Source: Candidatus Iainarchaeum sp.
Lineage (GTDB): Archaea; Iainarchaeota; Iainarchaeia; Iainarchaeales; UBA10219
DNA length: 64,000 bases
Direction: 5' to 3'
Assembly: GCA_018304425.1 (NCBI GenBank)
Contig: JAGVWE010000004.1
Location: 1 to 64,000, forward strand
Below the pieces are notes generated by a model that was not told the origin of the DNA, did not search any database, and saw only the letters and a program-made list of their open reading frames with translations. The first letter of the stretch is position 1, and each line of letters begins with the position of its first letter. Shown piece after piece: positions 42,828 to 52,870 of this stretch. Position numbers and translations under genes: made by a program.

Positions 42828-45800
42828 TCACGCGAATTCGAGCAGGCTCTTCTGCTCTGATTTCTCGTTGGAGAAGATGCTGTTCACTTCTTTTTCGATG
42901 AGTTTGAGCCGCTGCCGCAGGTAATCAGACAAGTCGTATTGGTGGATGATTTGCTTGGCGATGTCGATGTATTTCCGGACCGAGCCCTGGGCGATGGTGA
43001 GGATGATGTTGCCCCCGCACTTCGTGCACTTCCCGACGAGGGGCACGCGCCGGAACTTGTAATTGCATTTCGTGCACCGGAAGTTCTGCCTCGAGAACGC
43101 GCGGGCGTTTCCCACGATGTCGGGCAGGAAATGAGAAACAAGCACCCGTTCTAGGGAGTCGCGGAGGCTCACCGCCCTAATCATGGCCTGCAGCTTGGCC
43201 TGGGTCTTGATCTTTTCCTCCATGGAACCCAACTGGATGTACTTGGACACCTTGGGGCCAGCATCGAAGACGCTGGTTTCATGCGTGAACCCGATGCCCG
43301 AATACTGGCCGGGCTTGCCCAACCGCATCTTCACGGTCTCGATGGAGTCCAGCTTGGGCATCACCAGCTTCTGGGACTGCTCGTAGAGTTCCAGGGGATA
43401 AGCCGTGCACACCTCCATGTTGTGCACTTCGTCGTCTATTTCGTTGGGGTCCAAGGCAACCGTGAACGCGAGGGGCGCGTCCATCCGGCCGCCGCGGCTC
43501 GCCGAGAGGTAGGCTTCGCTGAAGTTCAGCAGGCCATCCATCAACAGCATGATGCTGTCCTGGTCGCCGTCGATGTTCCTTCGCTTGACCTGGTGGAAGT
43601 AAGGATGCCCGAAGCACAGCCGCGCCTCCGTGTACCCGATGATCCGGCCGACGATGGCCGCGGACGTGTGGGGCGCGAGTCCCAGCACCAGTTCCCCGAC
43701 CAGGTCCTCGCGCGACGAGCACTTGTACTTCCGTTCCACGCCGAAAAACTTTTCCAGCAGGTCGTCGATGAACTTGGTGTCCCGGACGAGGAAGTCTCCG
43801 GCCTCCTTGTGGATGACGATGTCCTGGGGGAATATTTCCAGGAGCTGCGTGCCCTCCGTGAGTTCCCTGCCATGCAAGTCCCGGTCATAGCCGAGGGCCC
43901 TGGCCTTTTCCACGCTCAAGCCTATTTCCTGGGGCTTGAAGTGGGTGAGGGGCGCGTTCAACAACTCGTAGCGGATGGTTCCGTCCCGGAACACGTGCAG
44001 GTCGTAGAGCGCGCGGAGGATGCCTTTCTCGAGGGGTTCTGGCACCTTGGCCTCGTTGATGAGCCCCTTGACTCCCTTCACGAGTTCGGGGAACCGGGTG
44101 TTGAGGTCGTGCACCGCGGCCTCGACCACCGCGTTCAAGTCAATCTTTCGCTTGGTGTAGTGCTTCATGGGCACGCTGCATTTGGGGCACTTCTCCTTGG
44201 GCGCGTTGAGGCCGCACTTCGGGCAAACCGTCTGGAGGACGGTTCTGGCCTTGCAGTCCCGGCAGTAATAGTAGGGCATGGTCTTCCGGCAACCGGGGCA
44301 CACGTAGTGCGCGATGTCCACTTCCACGACCCCGGTGGACTGCCGTTTCGCGTCCTGCGAGTTCATGGCCTTGTTGATGCTTCGAATGTTTTCCCCGGCC
44401 AAGCCGATGGGGAACAACACGTGGGGGTTTCCCACCATCTTCCGGGGCCGGCTGGTCTCAGGTCTACCCATCCGTGCCCCAATGAAGGTGCCCCCCTTGT
44501 CTCGAATCGTGAGGCCCGACAGCCGGCTCAGGCATTCCAGGACGTCATGGGTGTCGCCTGGCTTTTCATCCGCCAATGCGCCCACCGTCTTGAGGAAGGG
44601 ATAGGCCTGGGTTTCCCCCACTACCAGGGCTCCGTTCACGGGCTTGTGCGGCAACCCAATCCGTTCCAGGAGCTTCTTCAACTCCTCGTCGAAGGCCAGT
44701 TCCGCGCCCACGATCCGGGTTTCGTCGAACACCTTGTTCGCGGCCTTGGCCTTCTCAATCAGGTAGAGGAGCTCGTCGCGGTTGAGCGCCTTGTAATAGT
44801 GGACATACTTCGGATGCAATGGGATGCCGAGTTGCAGGGAGAGCTCCACGGCCGTGGCGCCGTCCACGTCCTTCGGGTTTTTCAGGACCGGTCCGAGTTC
44901 AATGCCCTCCACTTTTTTTCCTTCAGCCAGCTGCTTTTGCAGTTCCAGCAGCCACCATTCCTCGCAATAGCCTGCCGGCATCAGGGGGTGCGCGGCCTGC
45001 TTGAAGTCGCCATAGGAGACCAGCAGGTCCCCCAGGAAAAGCACTTCCTTGACCTGGTCCAGGCACTGCCTGGCTTCTTCGAGGGAATGCAGTTGCCGGA
45101 CTTCGCCGGAAGCCAGCCGCACGATCGGCCCCTCAATGGAGTCACAGGGGAACACGCCCGCGCTCTTCCCCGGTCGCTCCACTTTAAGCTGCACCCCCAC
45201 CGAAATGAATTCATCGCTTAACACCATGGTGGCCGGGTGCAGGCCCTTTCCCATGATGCCCGAGTTCCGCGTCCGCCCATACCTCAACCGGAAGCCGCCC
45301 ATCCTGGAAGGATAGGCGAAGATGGGCCTACCGGCGGCAATCCGCGTCAGGTAACTGTAGCTGGGTTCGACGTTGATTTCTTTTTCCCCGCCCTTGCCGA
45401 TTTTGATGATTTGCTCGAGCCACCCCCAGTCCAGGCCCAGCCGCTTCGCCATCTGCAAAATCTTCATGGCCTTCAAGGCGATGCCCTCGCTTAACACGAG
45501 GCACATGCCGCCCCGCACCCGGTTGCTGTGCACGCGTTCCAGGTTCCGGTAATCGCTTACCTCCCGTTCCTCGGTGGGCTCTCCATTGATGCAGACCGGG
45601 CAGCCGCGGATGATTTTCCGCACTTCCTCGCCGGACAACTTGTATTGCCGCGTGAAAATCTCGTCGTAGACCGCGCATTCCTCGACATACCGTTCCACTT
45701 CCTCGTCGGTCGGCTTGTACCGGTCCAAGCCCAGGAGCTTCCGCGCGTAATCCCCGAGGATGAGCGGCAGCACCGTGGCCGTTCCCCCCGCGGCCCGGAT

Positions 45801-46259
45801 GGGGCCCGCGAAATAGATGTCCACGTAGGGGCTCCCGTCATAGTTCTTGCTGATTTTCACACTCGGCACCCCGTCCAGGGGGGCCACCACCACGCCCTCG
45901 GTCACCAGCACGAGGGAGGTCTTCACGGCCTGTTCCAGCCGCTTCTCGGCGGTCTCGAAGTCGCCGAGTTTCTTGTCCAGGATTTCCTCGAAAATCGTGA
46001 AAATGCAGTTCAACCGGTCCTTCCTCTCTGCGAACAACTCCCGATATCTCTTCGCCACGCCGGGGGGGCCGATGATTTGCTCGCACCGGTCAGCCAAGTC
46101 CATGGCCGGCTTGGACTCCACCAAGGCGGTTGCGTCCCTGCCCGTGGCCTTCGCCTTTTCCGCCCAGGCATACTGTTCCGCCACCTGGTCATACAAGCGG
46201 TTATAGTAGGCGTTCACCTGGGGTTCGGCCTTCAAGTTCAGGTTGATGCCGCGCTTCAT
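42828..46259 (-). CDS. polD2: DNA polymerase D large subunit DP2
   Basis: 1143 residues, a full-length DP2 without intein. The catalytic subunit of the archaeal replicative polymerase PolD, with a two-barrel active site like multisubunit RNA polymerases. The active-site loop reads NIDGDQDSIMLLMDGLLNF at about residues 895-912; the two catalytic Asp are kept, while the usual Glu between them is Gln. Zinc sites are visible as CPGC...CRDC...CPKC...CPKC (about 660-710) and near the C-terminus CTKC...CTKC. The ATG at 46259 overlaps the stop of the preceding orphan gene (ATGA), so its translation is coupled to that gene. Confidence 0.97.
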   Translation of the reverse strand: MKRGINLNLKAEPQVNAYYNRLYDQVAEQYAWAEKAKATGRDATALVESKPAMDLADRCEQIIGPPGVAKRYRELFAERKDRLNCIFTIFEEILDKKLGDFETAEKRLEQAVKTSLVLVTEGVVVAPLDGVPSVKISKNYDGSPYVDIYFAGPIRAAGGTATVLPLILGDYARKLLGLDRYKPTDEEVERYVEECAVYDEIFTRQYKLSGEEVRKIIRGCPVCINGEPTEEREVSDYRNLERVHSNRVRGGMCLVLSEGIALKAMKILQMAKRLGLDWGWLEQIIKIGKGGEKEINVEPSYSYLTRIAAGRPIFAYPSRMGGFRLRYGRTRNSGIMGKGLHPATMVLSDEFISVGVQLKVERPGKSAGVFPCDSIEGPIVRLASGEVRQLHSLEEARQCLDQVKEVLFLGDLLVSYGDFKQAAHPLMPAGYCEEWWLLELQKQLAEGKKVEGIELGPVLKNPKDVDGATAVELSLQLGIPLHPKYVHYYKALNRDELLYLIEKAKAANKVFDETRIVGAELAFDEELKKLLERIGLPHKPVNGALVVGETQAYPFLKTVGALADEKPGDTHDVLECLSRLSGLTIRDKGGTFIGARMGRPETSRPRKMVGNPHVLFPIGLAGENIRSINKAMNSQDAKRQSTGVVEVDIAHYVCPGCRKTMPYYYCRDCKARTVLQTVCPKCGLNAPKEKCPKCSVPMKHYTKRKIDLNAVVEAAVHDLNTRFPELVKGVKGLINEAKVPEPLEKGILRALYDLHVFRDGTIRYELLNAPLTHFKPQEIGLSVEKARALGYDRDLHGRELTEGTQLLEIFPQDIVIHKEAGDFLVRDTKFIDDLLEKFFGVERKYKCSSREDLVGELVLGLAPHTSAAIVGRIIGYTEARLCFGHPYFHQVKRRNIDGDQDSIMLLMDGLLNFSEAYLSASRGGRMDAPLAFTVALDPNEIDDEVHNMEVCTAYPLELYEQSQKLVMPKLDSIETVKMRLGKPGQYSGIGFTHETSVFDAGPKVSKYIQLGSMEEKIKTQAKLQAMIRAVSLRDSLERVLVSHFLPDIVGNARAFSRQNFRCTKCNYKFRRVPLVGKCTKCGGNIILTIAQGSVRKYIDIAKQIIHQYDLSDYLRQRLKLIEKEVNSIFSNEKSEQKSLLEFA

Positions 46260-47023
46260 GGTTTCAGCCTCGCCCTGCCTTTCTTGAACCGGTGTGCTTC
46301 TTCTTTGAACAATTTTTTCCATTGCGTGAGCAGTCCATCGTATTGGCGTTTCAATTCAGGGGTTTCCTGTATGCCCTGCCATATAAGGGGCCACAAGATG
46401 AAGTTTGCATTGGTCTTCCACGCCCTGGCATCCACTGGGTGGCCTGCTGGGCGCGGCAAAATCGTCACCAGTTGTTCGAACCTCCTCCGCTGTTGCATGA
46501 ACCGGATGGCGTTTCCTTCCAGTGCAATGTCTGGCTTGCCGGCCGCCAGCATCTTTCGAAAGCTTCGCCTGGTGCGCAGGCCATCCATCCAGACCAGGTC
46601 TGCCTCCATCATGTCCAGGATGGACTCCAGGGTGATGCGGAAGGCTTCCTGTAGCCGTGGCGGCAATTCACTGAATTTCATGGGCCGGTCCAGCGCGTAC
46701 CGGTTGCGTGCCCCGCCAAATTTTTTTTCAAGCCAGGCCTTGCGGTCCACCTCTGGCCGCCGGTCAAGCGGAAGGGCCATGTCAGGGGAGGGTTGAACGG
46801 CGAAGAGTGGCCTTCCAACCACCAACCCGATGGCCTCGCGTCGCCTGGCCCGCGCGAAGTGCTTGGCCCTTAACCGCTTGTCTTTCAGCATCTGGTAAGG
46901 TGCCTGCAGGACGGCTTTAACGGGCTTGAGTGCGCGGCCAGCCGCCTCCACCCCCAACAAGTATTTTTGTCGGGTGCGGCGCCTCGCCCGTGACCAGGCC
47001 TTTGTCAGCCTATTGCTCGCCAT
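46256..47023 (-). CDS. Basic orphan protein between the PolD subunit genes
   Basis: 255 residues, very Arg/Lys-rich, ending in FKKGRARLKP. A helical stretch, FRITLESILDMMEADLVWMD, is followed by RTRRSFRKMLAAGKPDIAL. I recognise no family. The start at 47023 lies 14 bases inside the end of the DP1 gene and its stop overlaps the DP2 start (ATGA), so it is embedded in the polD operon. Codon use is looser than in DP1 and DP2. A replisome-associated or DNA-binding role is inferred from charge and position only. Confidence 0.6.
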   Translation of the reverse strand: MASNRLTKAWSRARRRTRQKYLLGVEAAGRALKPVKAVLQAPYQMLKDKRLRAKHFARARRREAIGLVVGRPLFAVQPSPDMALPLDRRPEVDRKAWLEKKFGGARNRYALDRPMKFSELPPRLQEAFRITLESILDMMEADLVWMDGLRTRRSFRKMLAAGKPDIALEGNAIRFMQQRRRFEQLVTILPRPAGHPVDARAWKTNANFILWPLIWQGIQETPELKRQYDGLLTQWKKLFKEEAHRFKKGRARLKP

Positions 47024-48527
47024 AAAATCGTTTCTCCTCGATGTTCCCCGTGTTGAGGTGGACGATGGCCACCCGGCCAGGCGTGGGCACGTGGCCTTTC
47101 TCGGACTGGAACTTGGTCGCGGTCTGCCAGGTGCCGTTCGCGACCACCAGGCAGCCGCGGTAGCTGTCGTAGCCATTCCGGTGCATGTCCCCGGCAATGA
47201 ACAGGTCGGGTTCCAGGCGCAGGAGCATGTAGTCCTTTTTCTCCGGGATGTAGATGTTTTTCAGGCCATAGCCGACCATCAAGTCCCTTCGCTTCAGCAA
47301 TTCCACCAACGCCTTCTCCGGGTTCTTGGGAGAGAGGAAGTTGACCGCGGCATACAGGTCGTGCACGGAACTGCCGTGGTAGACCAGCACGTTCAAGCCC
47401 TCCACTTCCACCCAGGCCGGGCTGCCAACGAAGTGCACGTTGCCGGCTTCGCGGAGTTCCGGCACGAATTCAGGCGGGATGGCGGGCTGGGGTTCGGCTC
47501 GCCGCACGGCGTCATGCTGGCCCGGGCACACGATGACCTGGATGTGCTTGGGCACGGCCTGCAGGTAGGCGGAAAACTTCCGGTACTGCTCGAAAATGTC
47601 TTTGACGGCCAGTTCATCGAATTGGTCGGGGTAAATGCCGACGCCGTCCACGCAGTCGCCGGCAATGACCAGGTAACGGATTTTCTTCACCAGTTCCGAA
47701 TCCTTCTCGTTCTCCGTCTTGCCGTTCAGCCACTCGATGAAGGCCGTGAACTCTTTTTCGAGGAACAACTTGCTGCCCACGTGGAGGTCGGAAATGCTTG
47801 CCAGGCAGACGTCGCGCTCTGCCTTCCGGAACGGCCGTTGCGGTAGGTCCGGTAGGAACAAGTCGTTGGCAATCACCATTTCCGGCCCGATTTTCTGGCC
47901 GCGCACGCCTATCACGGCGTCCTGCAGGATGCGCTCCGTGTAGGAAACGAGTTCCTTGTTTTCCTTGGAGATGACCACAATCAATTCGGTTTCAAGGTCT
48001 TCCAGCCGCAGAATCTGGTTGCCGTTCTTGCTCTCCCATTTCTCGTTGACCATGCCAATCAGGTCGCAGGCGGTCTTGGGCGGCAGCATTTTCACGCTGT
48101 CCAGGCCCTTGGGCTGGAAGCCCTGCCGTTTCCGCAGCAGGCCGCTGAGGAACTCGAATTTGTCGCGAAAGAAGCCGATGAAGTCCCGGATGCTGCCCTC
48201 TGACGTGCTCTTGTCGGTTACGTCGAGTTCCCAGAGAATCCGGTAACGCGCGTCGCTTTCCCTGGCTCCCGCCTTCAAGGCGGCCTTGTCCAGGTGGAGG
48301 GCCTCGGGTTCCGCGACCAACTTGGTTTCGAGCGCGACGATGGCCTTGTTGACCGACTCCTCGGTGAGCATGAAGGTGGTCAACGCGAGCCGGTCCACGA
48401 CTTCCCGGTACTGCGGGAACCGGGCCAGCAGCTTCAAGGCCTTTTCGTCCACGAGCACCTGCTTCTGGGTGGCGTAGGCTAGCACTTCTTCATCGGTTGC
48501 CGGTTCATGAATGGCCGTTGCTTCCAC
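47010..48527 (-). CDS. polD1: DNA polymerase D small subunit DP1
   Basis: 505 residues. N-terminal helical region, OB-fold, then a calcineurin-like phosphoesterase domain with SISDLHVGSKL, AGDCVDG, CPGQHD, VYHGSS and GDMHRNG, the 3'-5' exonuclease proofreading site of PolD. It binds the C-terminus of DP2 (encoded two genes downstream). The GTG at 48527 follows GGGGGTCTTC. Confidence 0.96.
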   Translation of the reverse strand: MEATAIHEPATDEEVLAYATQKQVLVDEKALKLLARFPQYREVVDRLALTTFMLTEESVNKAIVALETKLVAEPEALHLDKAALKAGARESDARYRILWELDVTDKSTSEGSIRDFIGFFRDKFEFLSGLLRKRQGFQPKGLDSVKMLPPKTACDLIGMVNEKWESKNGNQILRLEDLETELIVVISKENKELVSYTERILQDAVIGVRGQKIGPEMVIANDLFLPDLPQRPFRKAERDVCLASISDLHVGSKLFLEKEFTAFIEWLNGKTENEKDSELVKKIRYLVIAGDCVDGVGIYPDQFDELAVKDIFEQYRKFSAYLQAVPKHIQVIVCPGQHDAVRRAEPQPAIPPEFVPELREAGNVHFVGSPAWVEVEGLNVLVYHGSSVHDLYAAVNFLSPKNPEKALVELLKRRDLMVGYGLKNIYIPEKKDYMLLRLEPDLFIAGDMHRNGYDSYRGCLVVANGTWQTATKFQSEKGHVPTPGRVAIVHLNTGNIEEKRFYGEQ

Positions 48528-48542
48528 GAAGACCCCCGCACG

Positions 48543-48800
48543 TCACTTTTTTATCTTCTCGCGGATTGACTCCAGTTCGGAGATAATCTGCCAGATTTCC
48601 GTGCGAGTGTGGCTCGGCATGTTGATGTCGTTGCTGATGTCGTCCAGGAGGTAGATGGCCCCCGTGATGCCGACATCCAGGTCCTTTTCCTGCAGCTTTT
48701 TCCGGGCCTCGTCCAAGGCCAGGCGGATGTTCCTTGGGACGGTGCTGTCGTTGGCGACGCTTGCCATCAAGTCGGTTACGTTCTTGGTGTCCACATTCAT
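48543..48800 (-). CDS. UPF0147 family protein
   Basis: About 85 residues: VTDLMASVANDSTVPRNIRL, then DVGITGAIYLLDDISNDINM and a C-terminal helix, the archaeal UPF0147 pattern. Function unknown. Several ATGs are in frame; the one at 48800 has GGTGG seven bases upstream and is preferred. It is 15 bases upstream of polD1 on the same strand, so probably in that operon. Confidence 0.85.
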   Translation of the reverse strand: MNVDTKNVTDLMASVANDSTVPRNIRLALDEARKKLQEKDLDVGITGAIYLLDDISNDINMPSHTRTEIWQIISELESIREKIKK

Positions 48801-48974
48801 GTTCATTCCACCCGGTTTCATCGGCTGACTTCCCCTCGCCCCAAACCAATCAGGCCAAATAGGGCAGGCAATCACGCCAGGGTCATCCAGAAAAAAGCCT
48901 TCAATTACCTTAACCTCCGCAGGCAATTCAGAGCCCGCTTGCACGGTTATACCATACTTGGAGGGCAAACTAAT

Positions 48975-50033
48975 TTAAAGCGAACCCGCTTTCCCAGCCT
49001 TTCCGGTCTTGGCCGGTTCTCCGAAGGTAACCGGCGTAAACACGGCTTCCCGCTTGTTGAACTTGGTCCAGTCGATGGCCGCGAAAACGGCGTCCCGCAA
49101 GCCGGATTGGAGGCCTTCGCCCTCGATTATCACGTTGCCGGCTTTCTTGGCGGCCTCCAATTGCTCGGGCCTCGCGACATCCGCCTTGTTCACCGCCACC
49201 AGGAACGGGACCTGGAATTCGGCCCGCATTTCCGCCAGCAAATGCAGCTGCTTGTCCAATGGATAGCCGCAGCCATCCGTGGGGTCCAAGACGAAGACAA
49301 TGACTTCCGTCAAGTGCTTCAAGGCAGTCAAGGCCTTTTTCTCGATGGCGTTCCGCTTCTCAATCGGCCGGTCCAGCAACCCCGGCGTATCCGCCACCTG
49401 GATTTCCAGGTACTTCTTCGAGTAATAGCCCAACTTGATGCCCTTGGTCGTGAAGGGGTAGGGCGCGATCTCCGGAGCCGAGGACGTGAGCCGCTTGAGC
49501 AGGGTGCTCTTTCCCGTGTTCGGGTACCCGGCCAGGACCACGGTCGGCAAGTCGAACCGCACCTTCGGAACCTCGCGGAGTTTCTTGCGCGCTTCGTTCA
49601 GGGTTGAGAGGCTGCCCTCCAGGCTCCGGACCATGGAGTCCACGCGCGCGTAAAACTGTTTCCGCGCCTTCCAGGCCAGGTCATCGTTTTTCGCGCCCTG
49701 GACTCTCCGGGCGTGCTCACGGGCGAGTTTCTTGATGAGCCCGGCCACGCTCTCGACATGGCCCAGGCCCTTCTTGAAAGCGTCCAAGTCCACCGTCAAA
49801 GACATGAGTTCCCGGTAAAAGGGGTGCAATTCCGCGATGCTGGGCACGTCCCGTACAAAGGCCCGCAGCCGTTCCTCCAGGAAAGTCGAGACGATGTTGA
49901 TTTTCCGGAGTTCGAGGACCTTCACGCGCCGCTCCTTTTGCACGGGTTTCTTGGCCGCGGCCGCCTCCCGGGAAGCGCGGCTGAACGCGGCGTCAATCAA
50001 TTGCTTGGGGGTCTCGATGGGCTTTAGTTCCAT
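48975..50033 (-). CDS. NOG1-like GTPase (Obg/Nog1 family)
   Basis: 352 residues. NOG1-type helical N-terminal domain (FLEERLRAFVRDVPSIAEL, HPFYREL), followed by a GTPase domain: G1 AGYPNTGKST, G3 VADTPGLLDRP, G4 NKAD. NOG1 in eukaryotes works in 60S ribosome assembly; the archaeal forms are thought to do likewise. The ATG at 50033 has GGTGACC just upstream and a TTTATAAAG box about 20-27 bases before it. Confidence 0.9.
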   Translation of the reverse strand: MELKPIETPKQLIDAAFSRASREAAAAKKPVQKERRVKVLELRKINIVSTFLEERLRAFVRDVPSIAELHPFYRELMSLTVDLDAFKKGLGHVESVAGLIKKLAREHARRVQGAKNDDLAWKARKQFYARVDSMVRSLEGSLSTLNEARKKLREVPKVRFDLPTVVLAGYPNTGKSTLLKRLTSSAPEIAPYPFTTKGIKLGYYSKKYLEIQVADTPGLLDRPIEKRNAIEKKALTALKHLTEVIVFVLDPTDGCGYPLDKQLHLLAEMRAEFQVPFLVAVNKADVARPEQLEAAKKAGNVIIEGEGLQSGLRDAVFAAIDWTKFNKREAVFTPVTFGEPAKTGKAGKAGSL

Positions 50034-50114
50034 ACCGGTCACCTATACAAGCTTTATAAACGTTTTCCAGTTGAAATCTAAGAATATCCAGGCGTTTGAC
50101 TATTTTGTGGTTGC

Positions 50115-51200
50115 ATGGCTTCTTTAAACCCATACAAGGGAAACTACCCGCTGCTCCTCATCCCCGTGGTAATCCTGTCCATCGTCTTCCTCTACCTCGT
50201 CCTGGTCTCCCCCGGCATCACGAAAGGCATTGACCTCGCCGGCGGAACCCTGGTCATCGTGCGCAGCGACAAGGCCATTGACGCCGAGCCACTTGAAGAA
50301 CTCCTGGAAGAGGAGTTCAACCTCGCCCAGTTGCAGGTCACCAGCATTTCCTCGCCCACGGGGGGATACGGGGCAACCGTCCAGTTCGCCTCCAATCCAG
50401 ACCTCCAGCAGGCGGCGGACGAGCTCTCCCTGGCGCGGGAGGCCTTGAAGGCCAACGACCCGGCCAAGGCACAGGCCCACGCGTTGACCGTGCTGGACCT
50501 CGCCAAGCGCTTCACTGGGGCAGCCAGCCTCCAGCCCAAGGACGCCGCTGACGCCGTCGAACTCGCCGGCCTCCAACTGATTGCCGCCGACCAGGCGTTC
50601 CAGGAACAGTTGCAGGACGCCATCGTGAAGTCCTTTGACCTGGGCGGGGAAGTCCGGTTCCAGAAGAAGGAAGTGGGGGCCTCGCTTGGCAAGGCTTTCT
50701 GGGATTCAGCGGTCATGGCCACGGTGGCCGCCTTCGTCATGGTGGCCATCGTCATCTTCATTTCCTTCCGCGAAATCATTCCCGCGGTCGCCATCACCCT
50801 GGCCACCGCCTTCGACATCCTCTGCGCCCTGGCCCTGATGTCGTTGTTCAAGATACCCTTGGACCTTTCCAGCATCCCCTCGCTCCTGATGCTCATCGGT
50901 TACAGCGTTGACACGGAAATCGTGCTCAACTCAAGGCTCACGACCCGCAAGGACATTTCCCCGCCCGAAAGGGTCATGGACGCGTTCTACACCGGCATGA
51001 CCATGACCTTGACGGCCTTGGCCGCCGTGACCGCCATGCTCGTGTTCTCGTATTTCGGCCAAATCATGGTCATCTACCAGATTGCCGCCGTGCTGTTGTT
51101 CGGCCTGCTGGGGGACATTGTTTCCACCTGGTTCATGAACGCCCCCATCCTGTTATGGTATTATGGGAGAAAGCACGCGGCAGGAGGGCGACACCGATGA
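50115..51200 (+). CDS. secF: Protein translocase subunit SecF
   Basis: 361 residues, six membrane helices: one at the N-terminus, followed by the extracellular P1-like domain (IDLAGGTLVIV), then five helices with the SecF pattern (FREIIPAVAITLATAFDILCAL, IGYSVDTEIVL). SecDF uses the ion gradient to help complete export through SecYEG. The external domain is longer than usual for archaeal SecF by an Ala/Asp-rich helical segment of about 60 residues (around 95-160). It overlaps secD by ATGA. Confidence 0.92.
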   Translation: MASLNPYKGNYPLLLIPVVILSIVFLYLVLVSPGITKGIDLAGGTLVIVRSDKAIDAEPLEELLEEEFNLAQLQVTSISSPTGGYGATVQFASNPDLQQAADELSLAREALKANDPAKAQAHALTVLDLAKRFTGAASLQPKDAADAVELAGLQLIAADQAFQEQLQDAIVKSFDLGGEVRFQKKEVGASLGKAFWDSAVMATVAAFVMVAIVIFISFREIIPAVAITLATAFDILCALALMSLFKIPLDLSSIPSLLMLIGYSVDTEIVLNSRLTTRKDISPPERVMDAFYTGMTMTLTALAAVTAMLVFSYFGQIMVIYQIAAVLLFGLLGDIVSTWFMNAPILLWYYGRKHAAGGRHR

Positions 51201-52870
51201 AGCAACTCCTGCGCAGTTGGCGGGTGTGGGTGTACGTCCTGGCCATGCTGGTCTCCTTTTACGCACTCACCTTCAACGGCTTGCGGTACGGCGTCGACTT
51301 TTCGGGTGGCACCCTGTTCCAGGTGCAGCTGGTGGAAAAAGTCAAGAGCCCCGAGCAGATGGCGCAAATCGAGAAAGTCATCGAGAAGAGGCTGGACTGG
51401 ACCGGCTTGAAGGACACCAAGGTCTCCGCGTGGGGCGACGAGTTCGTGGTCGCGCAAATCGCGGAAACGGATCCCGCGCGCGTCGAAGAACTCGAGAGCC
51501 TGCTGCGCAAGCAGGGAAAGTTCGAGGCCACGCTGGACGGCAACCTGTTATTCGATGGCTCCGAATTGACTCACATCCCCAAGGACCCCGCACAAGGCTA
51601 TGGCTTTTCCAATGCCGCCAACGACCTCGTCCAATGGAGCCTGCCCTTCTACTTGAACGATGCCGCGGCCAAGCGGTTCACCCGCATGTCCTTCCACCAG
51701 TGCATGGTCGTTTCCTATGCCCAGGCCGGCGGCAAGCAATACGAGTGCAAGCGCACGTACTTCTTCATTGACCGGCCGGTCAACAGCGTGCTGGTGATCC
51801 CGAAGGACCTCTACCTCTCCGACCGGCAGGCCCTCCTCCAGGGCAACCAGGAACACGACATCCCGGCCGGGGTTTCCCTCGAAGAACTCCTGCAAAATGC
51901 CAGCTTGCCCTATGTCGTGGTGGATTCCCCGGCAACCGAGGAGCAAACCACTGAGTTGAAGGACTTTTCCGCTTCCCGCCGCCACGCCATCGTGCCCCAC
52001 AACCTCTCCCCCGAGCTGGCCTCGCTTCTCGGCGGCATGGGCTACCGCTTGAAGAAAGTCAACGTCCCGGAACCGGACGTCCAACGCACACCGGGCCTGG
52101 CCACCGACGCCTATGACATCCAGCAAACCGTTCCCTGGACCTGGATTGCGTCGGGCGCGCGTTCCGTCATCTCGTTGACGGCAGGAGTCGCCAGCCTCGA
52201 GCCCTTTGTCGCGAACGCCGAGGACGCCAAGGAATTCAATCCCCTCCTCATCCAGGGAACGGGGGAAACCCAGGAGATAGCCGAAAAACGCCTCAAAGAA
52301 CTCACCATCATCCTTGAATCCGGTTCCCTGCCGATTCCGGTGGAAAGCGTTTCCAAGGAAACCATTTCGCCTTTCCTGGGAAGGGAATTCCTGGGCGAGG
52401 GGTTCTGGATTGGTTTGGTGGGCGTCCTGACCGTGGCAATCGTCTTGGCCATCCGCTACCGGCGCCCCAAGCTCATCGGGCCCATGATGGTGACCGTGTT
52501 GTCGGAAGCCTACCTGACGCTGGGCTTTGCCGCGCTCATCAAGTGGAACCTGGACCTGGCCTCCATCGCGGGCATTTTGACGGCGGTGGGCACGGGGGTC
52601 AACGACCAAATCATCATCACCGATGAATTGCTGCACGGCGGGGAGCGAACAACCACTTCCACGTCCTTCGTCAACCGCATCAAGAAAGCCTTCTTCATCG
52701 TGGTGGCGACCGCTTCCACGATTCTTGCCGCGATGGTCCCCATCCTGTTCATCGGCTTCGGCAGGCTGACTGGCTTCGCGATTACCACGATTGCGGGCGT
52801 GCTCATCGGCATCCTCATCACGCGCCCCGCCTACGGCGAGGCCGCGCGCCATCTACTCGAAGAAAAATAG
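51197..52870 (+). CDS. secD: Protein translocase subunit SecD
   Basis: 557 residues. One N-terminal helix, the GVDFSGGTLFQVQLV strand, a large P1 external domain (about 35-410) with a long insertion containing two cysteines, and five C-terminal helices including AVGTGVNDQIIITDELL, the equivalent of the conserved D(x)N(x)xI motif. AGGAGG stands nine bases before the ATG at 51197, which lies in the stop of secF (translational coupling). Confidence 0.92.
   Translation: MKQLLRSWRVWVYVLAMLVSFYALTFNGLRYGVDFSGGTLFQVQLVEKVKSPEQMAQIEKVIEKRLDWTGLKDTKVSAWGDEFVVAQIAETDPARVEELESLLRKQGKFEATLDGNLLFDGSELTHIPKDPAQGYGFSNAANDLVQWSLPFYLNDAAAKRFTRMSFHQCMVVSYAQAGGKQYECKRTYFFIDRPVNSVLVIPKDLYLSDRQALLQGNQEHDIPAGVSLEELLQNASLPYVVVDSPATEEQTTELKDFSASRRHAIVPHNLSPELASLLGGMGYRLKKVNVPEPDVQRTPGLATDAYDIQQTVPWTWIASGARSVISLTAGVASLEPFVANAEDAKEFNPLLIQGTGETQEIAEKRLKELTIILESGSLPIPVESVSKETISPFLGREFLGEGFWIGLVGVLTVAIVLAIRYRRPKLIGPMMVTVLSEAYLTLGFAALIKWNLDLASIAGILTAVGTGVNDQIIITDELLHGGERTTTSTSFVNRIKKAFFIVVATASTILAAMVPILFIGFGRLTGFAITTIAGVLIGILITRPAYGEAARHLLEEK

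Noticed and set aside
43281-45221. 646-codon open frame on the plus strand opposite polD2
   Set aside because: It is an antisense shadow: the high GC third-position bias of polD2 removes stops on the opposite strand. It has no start context and the encoded sequence is low in normal protein features.
42828-46259. Intein in PolD DP2
   Set aside because: DP2 is a known intein host, but the length is normal and no intein splice motifs interrupt the conserved blocks.
51548-52852. 434-codon open frame opposite secD
   Set aside because: Mirror of the secD membrane helices and GC bias; Gly/Asp-rich composition with no recognisable domain.
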